64,000 nt of DNA from contig NC_064548.1 of NCBI RefSeq assembly GCF_023856365.1, forward strand, positions 20,632,461 through 20,696,460, read 5' to 3'. Positions 46,621 through 58,552 of this stretch are shown piece after piece; position 1 is the stretch's first letter, and the number at the start of each line of letters is the position of its first letter. Below the pieces are notes generated by a model. The model did no database searches, had not been told where the DNA came from, and worked only from the letters and a program-made list of their open reading frames with translations. Origin of the DNA: Brienomyrus brachyistius. Taxonomy: Eukaryota > Chordata > Actinopteri > Osteoglossiformes > Mormyridae. The position numbers and the translations under genes are program-made.

Positions 46621-49620
46621 TAACAACTACCACATTCACATGAATAATGCATTAATCTGACAGCTTTAAGTCGCACAATAAATATTTTACTACATCAGCA
46701 ATGTATTTAATCTAAGCATACAACAATATGAACAAAATGTATACCTCTTAGCAGTTTCACTTATATTTCTCAATATGTTTCTTACACAGACAATTTAGTC
46801 ATCAAAGTAAATAATTTATGTATAAAATACTTCTTGGAGAAATGCCACAAAAATATTTTGAAGCAGAAAAAGCAGAAAAGATTATTCATTTAAATTCATT
46901 AAGTGGGAGAAGATCCGTACAACTAGAGTTAAAGCCTCCGTTTTGTGCCGTGTGCCTTAATCACTCATTCCTCTGTAAATCGGGGCAGACTTAGCGGGCA
47001 GCGTTGCTGCTGCCTCACCCTGCCAGCATTTCATCTGCCTTCTGTTAACTTCAGCACTACATGCACATGGGAGAAGCAGCTCTTCTGCTAGGTCACTGCA
47101 CACCCAGCTAACTTGCTGTGCTCTTTGTCGTTGAGGGGAAATGTGCAGCACCTGATTCCCCACGAACTCTCAACATACATTATTTGCAAGAAGCTGTTTC
47201 TATTCAGTTTAGTAAATGAGGTAAATCGGCTTGTCAAGCTTCACTGTGTAGTATTGATAGTTTGAAAACTGACTTTTAAATTAGCAGAGTGAGGAGAGCA
47301 CATGTTCTCTGACAAAAATATCCATGTTTTGACACACATGACAGCGTGTAATGGTGCTTCTCTGCTTTTCAGTTACGTTCACTGCGTGAAGGATGCATAC
47401 TCCGACATCACAATATGCAATTTAACTTGTTTTTCTTTTCCTTTGAGCGGGAGAGGAGATTATTTGTTTAAGTTTATTACTGAGTCCACTTCTACGTCAG
47501 TGATAACAGTGATAAGGGTAGCCTGGTTGACAAATTGGTTCATACATCAGCTAGTGTTACTGGATAATAATGATAATTATAAACCATCATCGACATCATT
47601 ACCATAATCAATCTTTTAATGAATTTAACTTAATGGACTTAAACATGCAATAACTTTTAATTAAGGATGTGGGTCTTGGATTATTAATGTTCCTTTTTGA
47701 TTAGTAAGAGTCTCTTAAGCAGTGTTATGTCTTTTGTAATTGCATAACTAAGTGTTGAACTGCCTTACTAAGATTAAGATTTTTTTTTAAAAAAGTGGTA
47801 CGTTTGTATTAATAAAGAATGCATTAGGAAAGCATTGTTCAGATAAGTGCTTGAATTACAACTCATCTGGCCTAATGTCAGAATTGTCACTCTTTGTGAA
47901 AGTCCCCTTTCCGTGATCTTTCATGTAACACATTTGACAGTGCCGTCTTTGCTAAGCTGGTCTAATTGAAAGCCGTGTCACTGGGTGACACACACTGTGC
48001 GGCACCATCTCTCTCTGTCTTCTGACACTTTCTGATCTCTGGGAGCTTAACTGCGTAGCCAAAGAAGTTCAAGCAAGGAGAACCAGTTATTTCATGTGTC
48101 TGAAACAGGAGAGACCTTTGGGAATCTAGAGCAGGCAGATCTGTGCAAACAGGCTACGCTTTTGAAAGTGAGGCTCTGGATAAAATCTGATGCTGTATGA
48201 AATGTACTATGTCCATTCATCAAATCCACTCATTTCTGATAACAGACAATATATACCGAAAATCACTTTTGCCTTAGATGGAAAATGAGGGATTTGCCTG
48301 TAGCCAGAGCATTTTTTTTTCCAGTCTTGCTTCACGCAGTGATCTTAAGCAGCTTCATGTAGATATCCGCTTCTGCAGGAAACACAATAGTCAAAGACTA
48401 ACTACTGTCTCTGGATATATTTCCATATGGACACATTGTAAAAATATAGTAATTATGTTTTAGCGACACTTAGATGGAATCGAAGAGGGAGTGCAAATAA
48501 TTGCTATTGCTTGTACAGATCCCTCTATTCATTTCTAAAACCTGAGTTTTAGAGTTTAGTGAAAATAGTCATAAATTACACATTAGCCTTAACTGGATTT
48601 CCAGTTTAGGATCTTGATGAACCTGGATCCTGTCCGGGAAAACAGAGGGGTGCAAGCTTAATGAAGGCTCCCACTACGGGAGTCTAAAGACCCTGAACCT
48701 CCTTAAGCTGCATGGAAGGACACTACACACTGACATATGGCTGAGACAAGAACCAATTCAACAACCACTGAGCTTCAGAGTCACTTTACATTTGGCACAT
48801 TATTATTTGCGGTTCTTAATAAAAAATATATATAAAAAAATATATCATATAACGAATAATAAAACCCCCTTTTTGATTAAACTCTTCCTGCCTCACAGCA
48901 GAGAAGAAAACAGATTGAGGTATGCGTCATATATAGCGTGATCATATGCAAGTGAAATAATTATTTGCTTTGTGGCACATCTGCCTTGTGATTTTCATTT
49001 TATTAATTTAGCTAATGCTCTTATCTAGAGCTACACTGCCACTGTGGTACACTGTGGTAAGAAATAAGAACAGATAACAATGTAAAGGACTGAAACAACA
49101 TTAGCTGCATTGCTGTTATCTACAGAATGAGTTTACTACAGGGCCAAGGTGTGAGAACAGCATTCTGGGTGCCCAGGGAATGGAGAATAGTATACACAGT
49201 GGGGGAGGGATAATAAGCTGCATTTACATCATAGCGGGGAATTGTAGGAGAATCCCTGAAGGAAACACACACACTTTTTAAGGAGGTGAGATTTTGAGCA
49301 TGTGAGCAAAACAATGAAGTAACATTTAAACTCGTTCCACATGCGCAAAGTGTCAACATCACGGCGTATGAACAGCTGCTGTTGCCACACGCTGACACGC
49401 AGTGGACAGCTTATCCAGCGGTGCAGTGTTTTCTTTCAGCGTGAAAATGTGGGAATCATGCTGATTAATTACAGAAGTCTCCAATGGTCATGAGAGAGAC
49501 GGCAGTCAAATTATAGCAAGATAGTTGCAACCTAAATGGAAGAAGTATTTTTTTTTTTATTTTTGGGGTTTGCATAGATCACATTTGAGGATCACATTTA
49601 CTACACTTTGTCCCTAAAGT
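46621..49620. other. Gene-free interval
   Basis: AT-rich sequence with no gene or complete element recognised. A short fragment at about 49005-49060 (gctaatgctcttatctagag) resembles the fish repeat at 21984-22060. Confidence 0.6.
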
Positions 49621-49624
49621 GTAC

Positions 49625-49885
49625 TTTTGGGAACATCTTTTGAGGTCCCCATTTGGATAACCTCAGTTTTATAAAAAAAAAAAGAAAAAAAGAAATGTGA
49701 ATGCAATCAAAAAAGTAAAAATGTAAAAAGTCTTGTATTTGGGTTGGTTACCTATGGTTAAGGTTAGGGCTGGGTAGAGGTTAAGGGTGTCATGATTGGG
49801 ATTAGGGTTTTTCCCCAAAGAAATGAGTGGACGGTCCCCATTTAGATAGGAAGACCGACTTGAGTGTGTGTCTGTGTGTGTCTGT
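49625..49885 (+). repeat. GGGGACC-type fish repeat, copy 2
   Basis: Same ordered words as 3711-4155: gaggtccccatttggata, ggttacctatggttaagg, ttagggctgggtagaggtta, aatgagtggacggtcccc, ending in tgtg repeats. Carries an A-rich stretch near 49670-49690. Confidence 0.6.
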
Positions 49886-50297
49886 GTATTTCTGGAGTTT
49901 ACATGTTTATCCCATGTGCACACAGGTTTTCTTGCCAGTAGTGTATCACTGTGCCATGTGACAGACCCCAGTGCTTCCTGGTATAGGTTTCAGGCTGACC
50001 CTGTACTGAATAGGTGGTTCTTGATCTTGGATGAATGAACTCGGTCTTGTCATGAACTTGGCTGAATTTTTACCGGTCTTGACTCGAACTCGGACACTTG
50101 TGACTCGACCAATCTTCCTGAGTCCAATGTATATGTGTAGAACCTTATTCAGCAATACATTGCTATCTAGATGCTGGATGCAGATTTCTTACATTAGGTT
50201 TTTCAAACATTGTGCACGCAGCCACTCATACCCATCATCACGTCTGCCAAGTCAACAATTATCCTTTTTGTGTACATAAACTATTAGTATTTTCTGT

Positions 50298-50418
50298 GCA
50301 AGACATGTAGTAAAAAGAAGCATACTATGGAATGCATATATTGCAAAGCATTGATAACTGAGGTTGCTGGCTCCAATTTCAATTTCTATCGACATTTGGA
50401 AAGGAAACGTAAAGACAG
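50298..50418 (+). pseudogene. BED-type zinc-finger fragment of a transposase
   Basis: Translation gives CKTCSKKKHTMECIYCKALI then TEVAGSNFNFYRHLERKRKD. The C-x2-C, then SNFNFYRHLERKRK layout fits the BED zinc finger at the N-terminus of hAT transposases. An ATG at 50327 opens only 34 codons. A gt follows gacag, so it may have been a first coding exon. Confidence 0.6.
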
Positions 50419-50959
50419 GTACCTATGCTAATGCTAGCAAACTCCGTTTGTCAAGAGTCAATGACTTGCCAAGTCAAATTAGTTTTACATTGTAATTTAA
50501 TGAGAGCTGTCCAGCTTGCTAGCCAACTTCTAATAATAGTAATAATAATTATTTTTTGTACTTTATTAATCCATGTGTCTGAAATTCTTATTTTTACACA
50601 TCGCAGAAACTGGTCAGTTTAAGCTTGGTGGTACGTAATTTTTCATACCGTAGTACAGTTCAGACGTTATATTGTGCTTTGCTGTGTTTTTGTTGTATTT
50701 GTGGAAGAAATGCTATATTGAAATCTTGGAAATTAAATTTGCTAACTGGTGGATCCTCCACGATAAATTTCGCTGATAAATTTCCAAAAAATAATTTACC
50801 AAAATTACTTTCGCTGTACATTTAAGACCACCCAAGCCTCTATTAGCTGAAAAACTTTTAACATACTTAAATGCAAAGAACATAGTGCATTTAAATGTGA
50901 CAGGGAGTTATTGCATATGTGCGAAATTCACACCTTTGATCCGAGTTTTCTTAGCTGTA

Positions 50960-51105
50960 TTAAACGCAACGGACTATGTTCAGCAATTCTCCGAGGGGAA
51001 CCCCTCAGGGACCTACGGGTGTTGTGATTGATCTGCTGGGAGCGGAATCAAACCAGCAGTTTTTCAGACACCGGTGTCTAACTCGCTGAGTCACACACTA
51101 CCTTC
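50960..51105 (-). mobile_element. tRNA-derived SINE head fragment
   Basis: Read on the minus strand: gtgactcagcgagttagaca, then gctggtttgattccgctccc, which match the A-box and B-box layout of a tRNA-type promoter. The body is short and decayed. Confidence 0.45.
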
Positions 51106-52623
51106 TGACTAAACACATTAAAGATTAGGAAACTTAAGTTATTGCAGCATAATAATAAACATGAATGATGCTGTGCTGGCGGGTGGTAACTACTAGCTAG
51201 CTAGTTGTAAAAATCATGTGACCCCATCGTAATGAGACCCTATCACGCACATTTAAGGCATAAAATTCTTAAATATCATAGTTATAGTGTGGAAAGTCCC
51301 AGTCATAATAGATATACATAGTGTTACATAAGGTGTGTGTACATTTTATGTTTAGTTACTTTGCATTGTTGTATGCATATTCTTTGGTTCCAGAACCAAT
51401 TTTAAATGAGTTCAGCAGGATATAGTGATGCTTCAGTGAAAGGAATAATTATTAAATGAGGCAGTGAAGATGTCATACCTCTCAGTGCTGAGATTGAACT
51501 CCATCTCTCCATTTGCCACTCTGGCTGGACCAAAATATACTTAAGACCCATAGAGCATGGACACATGTAAAGGCTGAGGTCTCCACAAATGTATGGGTCA
51601 CCTTTGCAGGTTCCAGATGATAATGCGTGTGCCTGTGGAGCTGACTGAGGGAATATCCCTCAGCTCAGTGAGGAGCCCCTCCGCTGTGTTGAAGAGGGAC
51701 TTGCTGACTGGCTGCATCCTCATTTCTGAGTGAGGTCTAAGGTGACGGACCGAGGGTAAGACTTCTGCATGATGCTCAATTTTAAAATGGACTTGGGCAC
51801 ATCTCAAACTTGCCCCCCCCCATTAGACTCAGTCACTTGTAGGACTTGCCCCCCATTGCTGGACTCAGTCTTGACTTGGACTCAATTTGTTAGAGATATG
51901 GTCTTAACTCGGACTCATTTAAGAACACAACCCTGGTTATTTTTACTAATCAAATAATATTTCTAGATTCTGTCGTTTGTTTTGCAGTTGTTACATGTAA
52001 TAAAACACCCATATATGCAGTGGAGTTATTTGGACATGCCTGAACTGGTGGGAAGGGAGGGCAGAGAGACAATGGTTGTGTAAGGTTGTGTCATCTACCA
52101 CAAGACAGCAATGCCTCTAAGTCCTGATGTTACTCCACCTGTGCCGATTGTTTCCACAATGAATTGTGGCTGTCTGTCATCCTGCTTGTGCCTGAACACA
52201 GTGAATGGAATCTATCAGTGTTTATGTATGACCTTATGAATTCTTTTATTGAGAGGATGAACTTTTGCTCAAAGAAAATATTTATCACATAAACAAGAAA
52301 ATATAAATAACCTGAAGATCTTTGACCCCTAGGTGCTGCAAATTCTATGATGGGGTTGAATATAGAAGGTACAGTGAGGAACATCTGAATGGCATTGATG
52401 ACCCTGACCCTTAGCTCTGGACCCCACCAACAATAGTTCAAATTCCTCAGCAGTCACTCTGTAATATTCCATCTACCACCCCAGCGATGATTCATCTCTC
52501 CAAGCATAAAAAGCATCACTAAATTTTAGTTCCTTTCCTAGATAACTGCATCAGCGGCAAAGTAAAAATCACCCTACCTTTTAATCTGAGAGTGTTGCCT
52601 AATAAACCTTCTTGACCACTTAC

Positions 52624-52696
52624 CGAACATCAGTTGCTCCGCCATACAAAATAAGTAGTGCAAATAACTGATCAATATTAGAGTTTTCCTGGTCAT
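52624..52696 (-). other. Signal-peptide-like orphan exon candidate
   Basis: An ATG opens MTRKTLILISYLHYLFCMAE then QLMF, with a basic start and hydrophobic core like a secretion signal, and a perfect GTAAGT donor follows. No second exon was recognised downstream on the minus strand, so chance is likely. Confidence 0.12.
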
Positions 52697-53200
52697 GATT
52701 GATCCAGCTAAGAATTCAAGCACTATATGTTTATCTATGAAACATATTTCAGATTTTTTTTCCATGTCACTTGCCCTGTGTTAGTGGCAACTGACCTCCT
52801 CCTCCCACTTGTACCCCCATCAGTAAAATGTGTCAGTTCCCATAGCAACCCATTGCTTTGACATGAGTGACATAGCCTTCCATTTCACAATATGCCCTAC
52901 TCATTCACTCACACTGAGATTTATCATGCCAGCTGAAATGTCCTGGATCCTGTTGTATGTCTTGAAGAGGTCAGTGGATGTCCTGTATAGCGTTATGTCA
53001 TTTGTGAATTCTTGCAATCAGTCCAAATCATTTAACAGAGAAATTGACATTCTTTTGGAACCCATCTAGAAATATGTTCTTCTGTAAACTGATGGTATGA
53101 CAGATTTTTGTTTCACAGATAAAGTTCTGTGATTCTCCTGAGCAAAGCTAATTCTGAATGCATGGACCAAATAGATGAACGATGCCCTTGGCTGTAACCC

Positions 53201-53250
53201 TAGAATAGAATAGAATAGAATAGAATAGAATAGAATAGAATAGAATAGAA
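53201..53250. repeat. TAGAA pentanucleotide microsatellite
   Basis: Ten uninterrupted copies of TAGAA. Confidence 0.96.
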
Positions 53251-53366
53251 TTTTCCAGAGGTTTGAAGGACTGCTTTGATTATTTACATATCTCTGTATT
53301 TGCCATTAATGCAGTACTCTTTCCATGTGGTCTGGGCTTTCAGGGATAAGGATAGTCCCCCAATCT

Positions 53367-53520
53367 ACAGTAGCAATCAAAAATTTGGACACACCTACCC
53401 GCAAAAATGTTTATTTGTACTATTCTTTACATAATTATGAAGACATAAAAAAAAACAAAACTATAAAATAACATATGTGGAATAATGCACTGACCAAAGA
53501 AGTATTAAACAAAAAATGTT
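53367..53520 (+). mobile_element. Tc1/mariner left-end fragment
   Basis: agtagcaatcaaaaatttgg then acacacctac, gtgaagaca-like and aataacatatgtggaataat are the terminal words of a common fish Tc1 family. Only the left end is present, cut at about 53520. Confidence 0.6.
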
Positions 53521-53534
53521 GATTTGTTGGGAGG

Positions 53535-53700
53535 GGTGTACCTCTGTAGTTTGGGACTCATAAGGTTGCCAGTTTAAATCCCAGGGTCGGTAGCATGATC
53601 CCACCATTGGACCTTTGAGAAAGGCTTTGGACCCATTTGCTCCAGGAACTGGCTGACCCTACTGTCTCCTGTAGAATTAATTGTAATCTATGGTTTCCAA
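53535..53700 (+). mobile_element. tRNA-derived SINE, decayed
   Basis: ctctgtagtttgggactcat then ggttgccagtttaaatccca gives a degenerate A-box and B-box pair; ttgagaaaggct and tgctccaggaactggctg follow as in a common fish SINE body. Confidence 0.5.
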
Positions 53701-53869
53701 AAGGTCTGAGAAATCACTTGTGCGAGGAGAATGTCAAGCCCACGTAGGTCCTGCCTTTCTTTCTCCCACAGCTATCTGTTCTAAAATGGACTTCTCTGCA
53801 TTTCTTAATTTCTCTGCTATGTGCTGTAATGTTGAACTCACTTAGTAGCTTTAATTTATGTCACTTCTA

Positions 53870-54079
53870 CAAAAGCATTGATCATGTGACTGCAAGTAAA
53901 TACATACAACCTGCAGGGTCAAGAGGTTCACTTACCATTCAGCTAAGCATCTTAAGATGCCTAGTTTAAGCAATTTTGAACATGGTGTGATTGTTGCTGC
54001 TAGACAATGTTGTTGCAGCATCTCAGAAAAAGCCACCCTCCTGGGAATTCCATGCAGTACAGTTTATATAGTGTAAAGT
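53870..54079 (+). pseudogene. Tc1-like transposase N-terminal fragment
   Basis: Translates as LSNFEHGVIVAARQ then CSISEKATLLGIP-CSTVY, equivalent to the helix-turn-helix start of the transposase also seen at 35325-35694. It stops where the 39-bp array starts. Confidence 0.65.
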
Positions 54080-54786
54080 GGGTCCTACATGGGACTACCT
54101 AGATGTACCTAATAAAGCGGGTCCTACAGTACATGGGACTACCTAGATGTACCTAATAAATCGGGTCCTACATGGGACTACCTAGCTGTACCTAATAAAG
54201 CAGGTTCTACATGGGACTACCTAGATGTACCTAATAAAGCAGGTCCTACATGGGACTACCTAGATGTACCTAATAAATCGGGTCCTACATGGGACTACCT
54301 AGATGTACCTAATAAATCGGGTCCTACAGGGGACTACCTAGATGTACCTAATAAATCGGGTCCTACATGGGACTACCTAGATGTACCTAATAAAACGGTT
54401 CCTACATGGGACTACCTAGATGTACCTAATAAAACGGTTCCTACATGGGACTACCTAGATGTACCTAATAAAGTGGCTCCTACTTGGGAATACCAATATG
54501 TACCTAATAAAGCAGGTCCTACATGGGACTACCTAGCTCTACCTAATAAAGTGGGTCCTACATGGGACTACCTAGCTGTACCTAATAAATCGGGTCCTAC
54601 ATGGGACTACCTAGATGTACCTAATAAAGCAGGTCCTACATGGGACTACCTAGCTGTACCTAATAAAGCAGGTCCTACATGGGACTACCTAGATGTACCT
54701 AATAAAGCAGGTCCTACATGGGACTACCTAGCTGTACCTAATAAAGCAGGTCCTACATGGGACTACCTAAATGTACCTAATAAAGT
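54080..54786 (+). repeat. 39-bp minisatellite, 18 units
   Basis: Eighteen tandem units of exactly 39 bp; one early unit carries a 5-bp insertion (707 bp in all). The unit begins gggtcctacatgggactacc and ends with gtacctaataaagc. Because 39 is a multiple of 3, part of it is open as repeats of GPTWDYLDVPNKA (frame 54473-54820). The unit resembles the 3' end of the Tc1-like copy at 35325-35694. Confidence 0.95.
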
Positions 54787-55025
54787 GGGTCCTACATGGG
54801 TCCTACCCAATATTAACTAGGTGTAGCTTATAAAGTTTTCCATATGTGATACTAGCCAGGTATATCTAATAAAATTAGTTTTCAGTACTTGCTAGATGCA
54901 CCTAATAAATTGATTCATACCTGGTGCTATCTAGGTGCCACTAATTAAATTTCTACCCAGTTCTCAGTAGCTATACCTAATAAAGTGGGTCTTACCCAGT
55001 ACTAACTAGGCGTACCTAATAACGT
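54787..55025 (+). repeat. Divergent flank of the minisatellite
   Basis: Four to five imperfect units of about 40-47 bp, each ending in a version of gtacctaataaag. The last, tacccagtactaactaggcg, is closest to the transposon terminus. Likely the oldest part of the array. Confidence 0.8.
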
Positions 55026-55029
55026 GGCT

Positions 55030-55673
55030 GCTGTGTGTATGTTGCTCAATAGATTTGCTCTGGTGAAGTATATTGCTTAATATACAACTTGCAGTGTGGA
55101 TTTGTTTATTTTTGACAGGCAACTGTGTGAAATATTGCTCATGGTTTTATGTTGCATTTATTTATGTTTTACAGATTCTGCCAAATATAGTAACTACTAA
55201 GCTCGAAGTAGAAAAAAAAAACTAAAATAGGAATTCAGATCCAAAAGGAGGCAGAACACTGAAGCCTCTAATTGATCTCAAGAGTATTGCCAAGCTGTTC
55301 AGACTGCCAGGCTGCAGAATGGTGCTTCTCACATCCCTGTCTGAGAGTGGAGGAAGGGGCTCCGGTCTTCTTCCATCTCTACCAGAGTGGTCACATGACC
55401 GGGCTTATCTGTGTTTTCTTTTCTCAGTAATTTGCATGCATCGCTGTTATGTTCTGCTTCGTTTACACTTCAGGGTTGTCATCAGCCCCAAAACTTGCAA
55501 TCTTGTTGGTTTGATTCTCTGTTCCGCCCTGAAGCACTCCCCCCCCCATTCTGGTCAGCCCAGCTCCTCTAATTCTCCCTGTCTATGCAAGAAGAGTAAG
55601 AAGTTTCTACTGAACCTGACCTTTGGTGCCAGGTCTCCCCATGACATCATCCTGCTTTCCATCCATATGCAAG

Positions 55674-55710
<37 letters not shown>

Positions 55711-56580
55711 AAAAGCCTACAAAAAAAATATTATTGCATGTTCTCTGGTTGTCTTTATTTAGCTGGGTAAATAAGCTCTAAATGAGTTCTACCTTAGTTT
55801 TCTACCTTAATTTTTCCTCATCTTCTCTAGATTGTTTTTTTTTTCTTATCACATAAAAGCATTTATTTAATCACATTATGTCATTGTTCCCCAGTGATAA
55901 ATGCTAGTCACAGCCCAGTGCTAATATGGGATGATCTGATGTCTTCTTCCAATTTGACCGGCCCAGAATCCCCCTCAAAACAAACAGTCAATTTACTCAA
56001 TTTAGCTTTGCTAATTTACTTAGTCCCCCAGTAGAATAAGTGCAGCAGAACCTGCCAGAGCACGTCTTGATGAATTTACCCCTCCCCCCGGATTGCCCAG
56101 TGCGTCTTCTGACCAGCAGATGTGAGGTCATTGCTAAATTTCACCCAGCAGTGAAATGGGCAGGTCACTATCCAGTTTCTGGAATTCCTTTTTGGGAGGG
56201 ATTATACTGAATAGATTGCTGACATGGGCAACAAAGCCTACAAACAGAATTACACTTGCTCAGGTCTGGTATTATTGTGGGAGGGGGACACACATATAAA
56301 TGACATGTGAAAACAAGGGGCCAGGTGGAATAAACCAGCATCACTCACCCTCATGACTCATCCCTCCGATGGATAATCCTCCCTCTCATTTACTCACCAT
56401 ATGACTCTGATGAGCTGTGAGCTTAATTTAGTTTGAAAAGCTGTTAGCCCAAGAGTAGGAATGGGCTATGCTGTTGAACCCTCAGTCCTGAAGTAGCTAA
56501 ATGTGCACCTGTGGAAAAATGTATTATTTGAAATAAAAACATTGGCAAAATTATGAATACACTATAAAGAAATTATACTT
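55030..56580. other. Gene-free interval
   Basis: Includes the longest open frame of the window (55319-55762, 147 codons), which runs into a CT microsatellite and matches no family I know. Nothing else recognised. Confidence 0.6.
55677..55706. repeat. CT microsatellite
   Basis: About 15 CT units; gives a false Leu-Ser run in translation. Confidence 0.95.
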
Positions 56581-56587
56581 ATTTGTT

Positions 56588-57075
56588 GGGTAACACTTAA
56601 CGGGACACAAATAATGTAGTATTATACTATTACCATCCACCCATCCATCCATTTTCCAAACTGTTTATCACGGGGGGTCCGGAGCCTATCCCGGAAGCAA
56701 TGGGCACGAGGCAGGGAGCAACCCTGGATGGGGGCCAGCACATCGCTGGGCACACTCACACAGCATTCACTCACACATGCACACCTACGGGCAATTTAGC
56801 AATTCCAATTAGCCTCAGCATGTTTTTGGACTGTGAGGGGAAACTGGAGTACCCGGAGGAAACCCCACGACGACATGGGGAGAACATGCAAACTCCGCAC
56901 ACATGTGACCCAGGCGGAGACTCGAACCCGGGTCCCAGACGTGTGAGGCAATAGTGCTAACCACTGCACCATCATGCCGCCCCATTATACTATTACTTAT
57001 GTAGTACTTAACCACAAACTCTTAGTTACATACTGATTTCATGTTAATTCTTCATTACTGTGATACATTTATCTC
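56588..57075. repeat. TAACACTT-type repeat split by a SINE
   Basis: Starts gggtaacacttaacgggaca; continues after the SINE as attatactattacttatgta. The older repeat served as the insertion target of copy B. Confidence 0.5.
56634..56983 (-). mobile_element. V-SINE/DANA-like SINE, copy B, with target duplication
   Basis: Full-length copy on the minus strand, flanked by a perfect 13-bp duplication ATTATACTATTAC (56621-56633 and 56984-56996). B box ggttcgagtc is intact. Tail of GGAT repeats at its left end. The perfect duplication marks a rather recent LINE-driven insertion. Confidence 0.94.
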
Positions 57076-57960
57076 AAGCAGTTACTTTATTTGTTACTAT
57101 ATCTGTTAATTCTGTAAACCGTTGTGAACTACTGAAAGAACAAGTAAACACAATTTGTGCCCCATCAAGTAAAGTGTTATCATATTTGGTCATATATAGC
57201 ATTTACCCCGTACTATCTATGCATTGCATTCATAGGTGCACTTACACATGTGTACAAAACTTCATTTTACTATAAATACAGATTGTGAATCTGGTTTCCA
57301 AAAGTGACAGCATGTGAGGATTGGTGATTTGATGGCTTTCCCAGTCCTGATCTCCATGCCACTAACCTTCTTGGAAACGAGTCGATGACGGATGCTCTCA
57401 CGGGGATGTGGTGGCAGTGTGTCAATAACTGGGATGCGGCAGGATCTCATCTGCACTCCCAGCCTTTTTGTGGGGTATTATCTGCTACTCCTGTGCATGA
57501 CAAAGTGCAATGATATTCATCACACATGGTAAACATTCTAAAATGCCACGTCACACACCTTGTCGAATTACACTGTTTACATACACTGTGAAAATTCAAA
57601 ATCATTACATGAACTGTGATATGCAAATAAAATATTAGTCAGTTTAAGAAAAAAAGGAGTAGACTACATTTTCACAGGTGAACTGGTGAAAAGCAATTTA
57701 CTGCAGTTTTTTTTCAGCAGGAATAAAGAGACAGAAAAAAGCCGATTTAACAACATGGCGAGCACAGAAAATCACTCCCGCGGGCCAATCACCTGGAAAA
57801 TGAAGGGTGTAAATGCAGGAGTTTGGGATTAAATGCAGCTGCAGAGTGCAGGGAGGCTGAAATATCAGAAAAATGCTGCTGACTTTTCAGCAGAACATGT
57901 TAGTTTGGAGTAGGAGCAAAGCCTTGCAGCACCTTGGGGTTTATTACATACAAATTAAAT
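57076..57960. other. Gene-free interval
   Basis: AT-rich sequence without recognised gene or element. Confidence 0.6.
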
Positions 57961-57962
57961 TT

Positions 57963-58012
57963 CATTCATCCATCCATCTTGTAATAGCTTATCACACTCA
58001 GGGTCGCCTGGA
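57963..58012 (-). repeat. SINE 3' tail fragment
   Basis: catccatccatcttgtaata followed by gcttatcacactcagggtcg is the reverse of a SINE end. About 50 bp remain. Confidence 0.55.
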
Positions 58013-58552
58013 TGTAAATGACATGAATGTTTCAGGATTTAAAAAGTGTATGATGACTGGAGGCCAGTGAAAGATGGCTGCGTTATCAGCTGGGAGTGTC
58101 CTCCTCTTGTAGCGTTTGCTCTGAATCCTTTCACACAAAGATGGAGCTCCTCTCCACCCAGAGACCAACTCGCTCCACATGTATGAGTTCTTCGTAGTGC
58201 CAAGAGCTCACTTCGGGGCTTTCTTCCCATTCTCTAGATGTTCCTTCAGTGTTCTGGGTTGACTGTACATTGGAGATGGTTTCCCATGGTACTGAGATCT
58301 TTTAATGAGCTTTAACCATACTGCACTTAACACAGCTTGTAACTTTTCAATATTTCCTGGTTGGGAACTACACTTCAGACTATTGGCCAGGAGCTGTTCC
58401 CACTAAACCATGAATGTAAAGTCTAACTTTGGACCTCTGCTTTACTTTTATCCTTATTTGCTGGACCCTGACAGATCTGGGTTTGTTTATCCACGTAGTA
58501 ATTAAGTGGTGTGACGTAATATATTTTTTAAATAAAAAATGAAGTTAATAAT

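Larger units (their letters stand above)
49990..51950 (+). mobile_element. Candidate hAT-like element with ACTCGG subterminal repeats
   Basis: Clusters of gactcgg/cttgactcg/ggactcatt words lie near 50035-50135 and again at 51825-51930, bracketing a BED zinc-finger remnant at 50298-50418. Fish hAT elements often have such subterminal repeats. Exact ends and target duplication were not found, so the limits are approximate. Confidence 0.4.

Noticed and set aside
46321..46639. Overlapping frames in both directions at 46.3-46.6 kb, with similar ones at 56700-57015 and 58734-58940
   Set aside because: They lie within the three SINE copies and repeat the same translated SINE sequence.
52130..52441. 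Minus-strand frame with VPSIFNPII, slightly like the last helix of an odorant receptor
   Set aside because: Only a handful of residues agree and the other conserved receptor motifs are absent.
55319..55762. 147-codon open frame, longest in the window
   Set aside because: No recognised domain, no splice or family support, and the end runs through a CT microsatellite.
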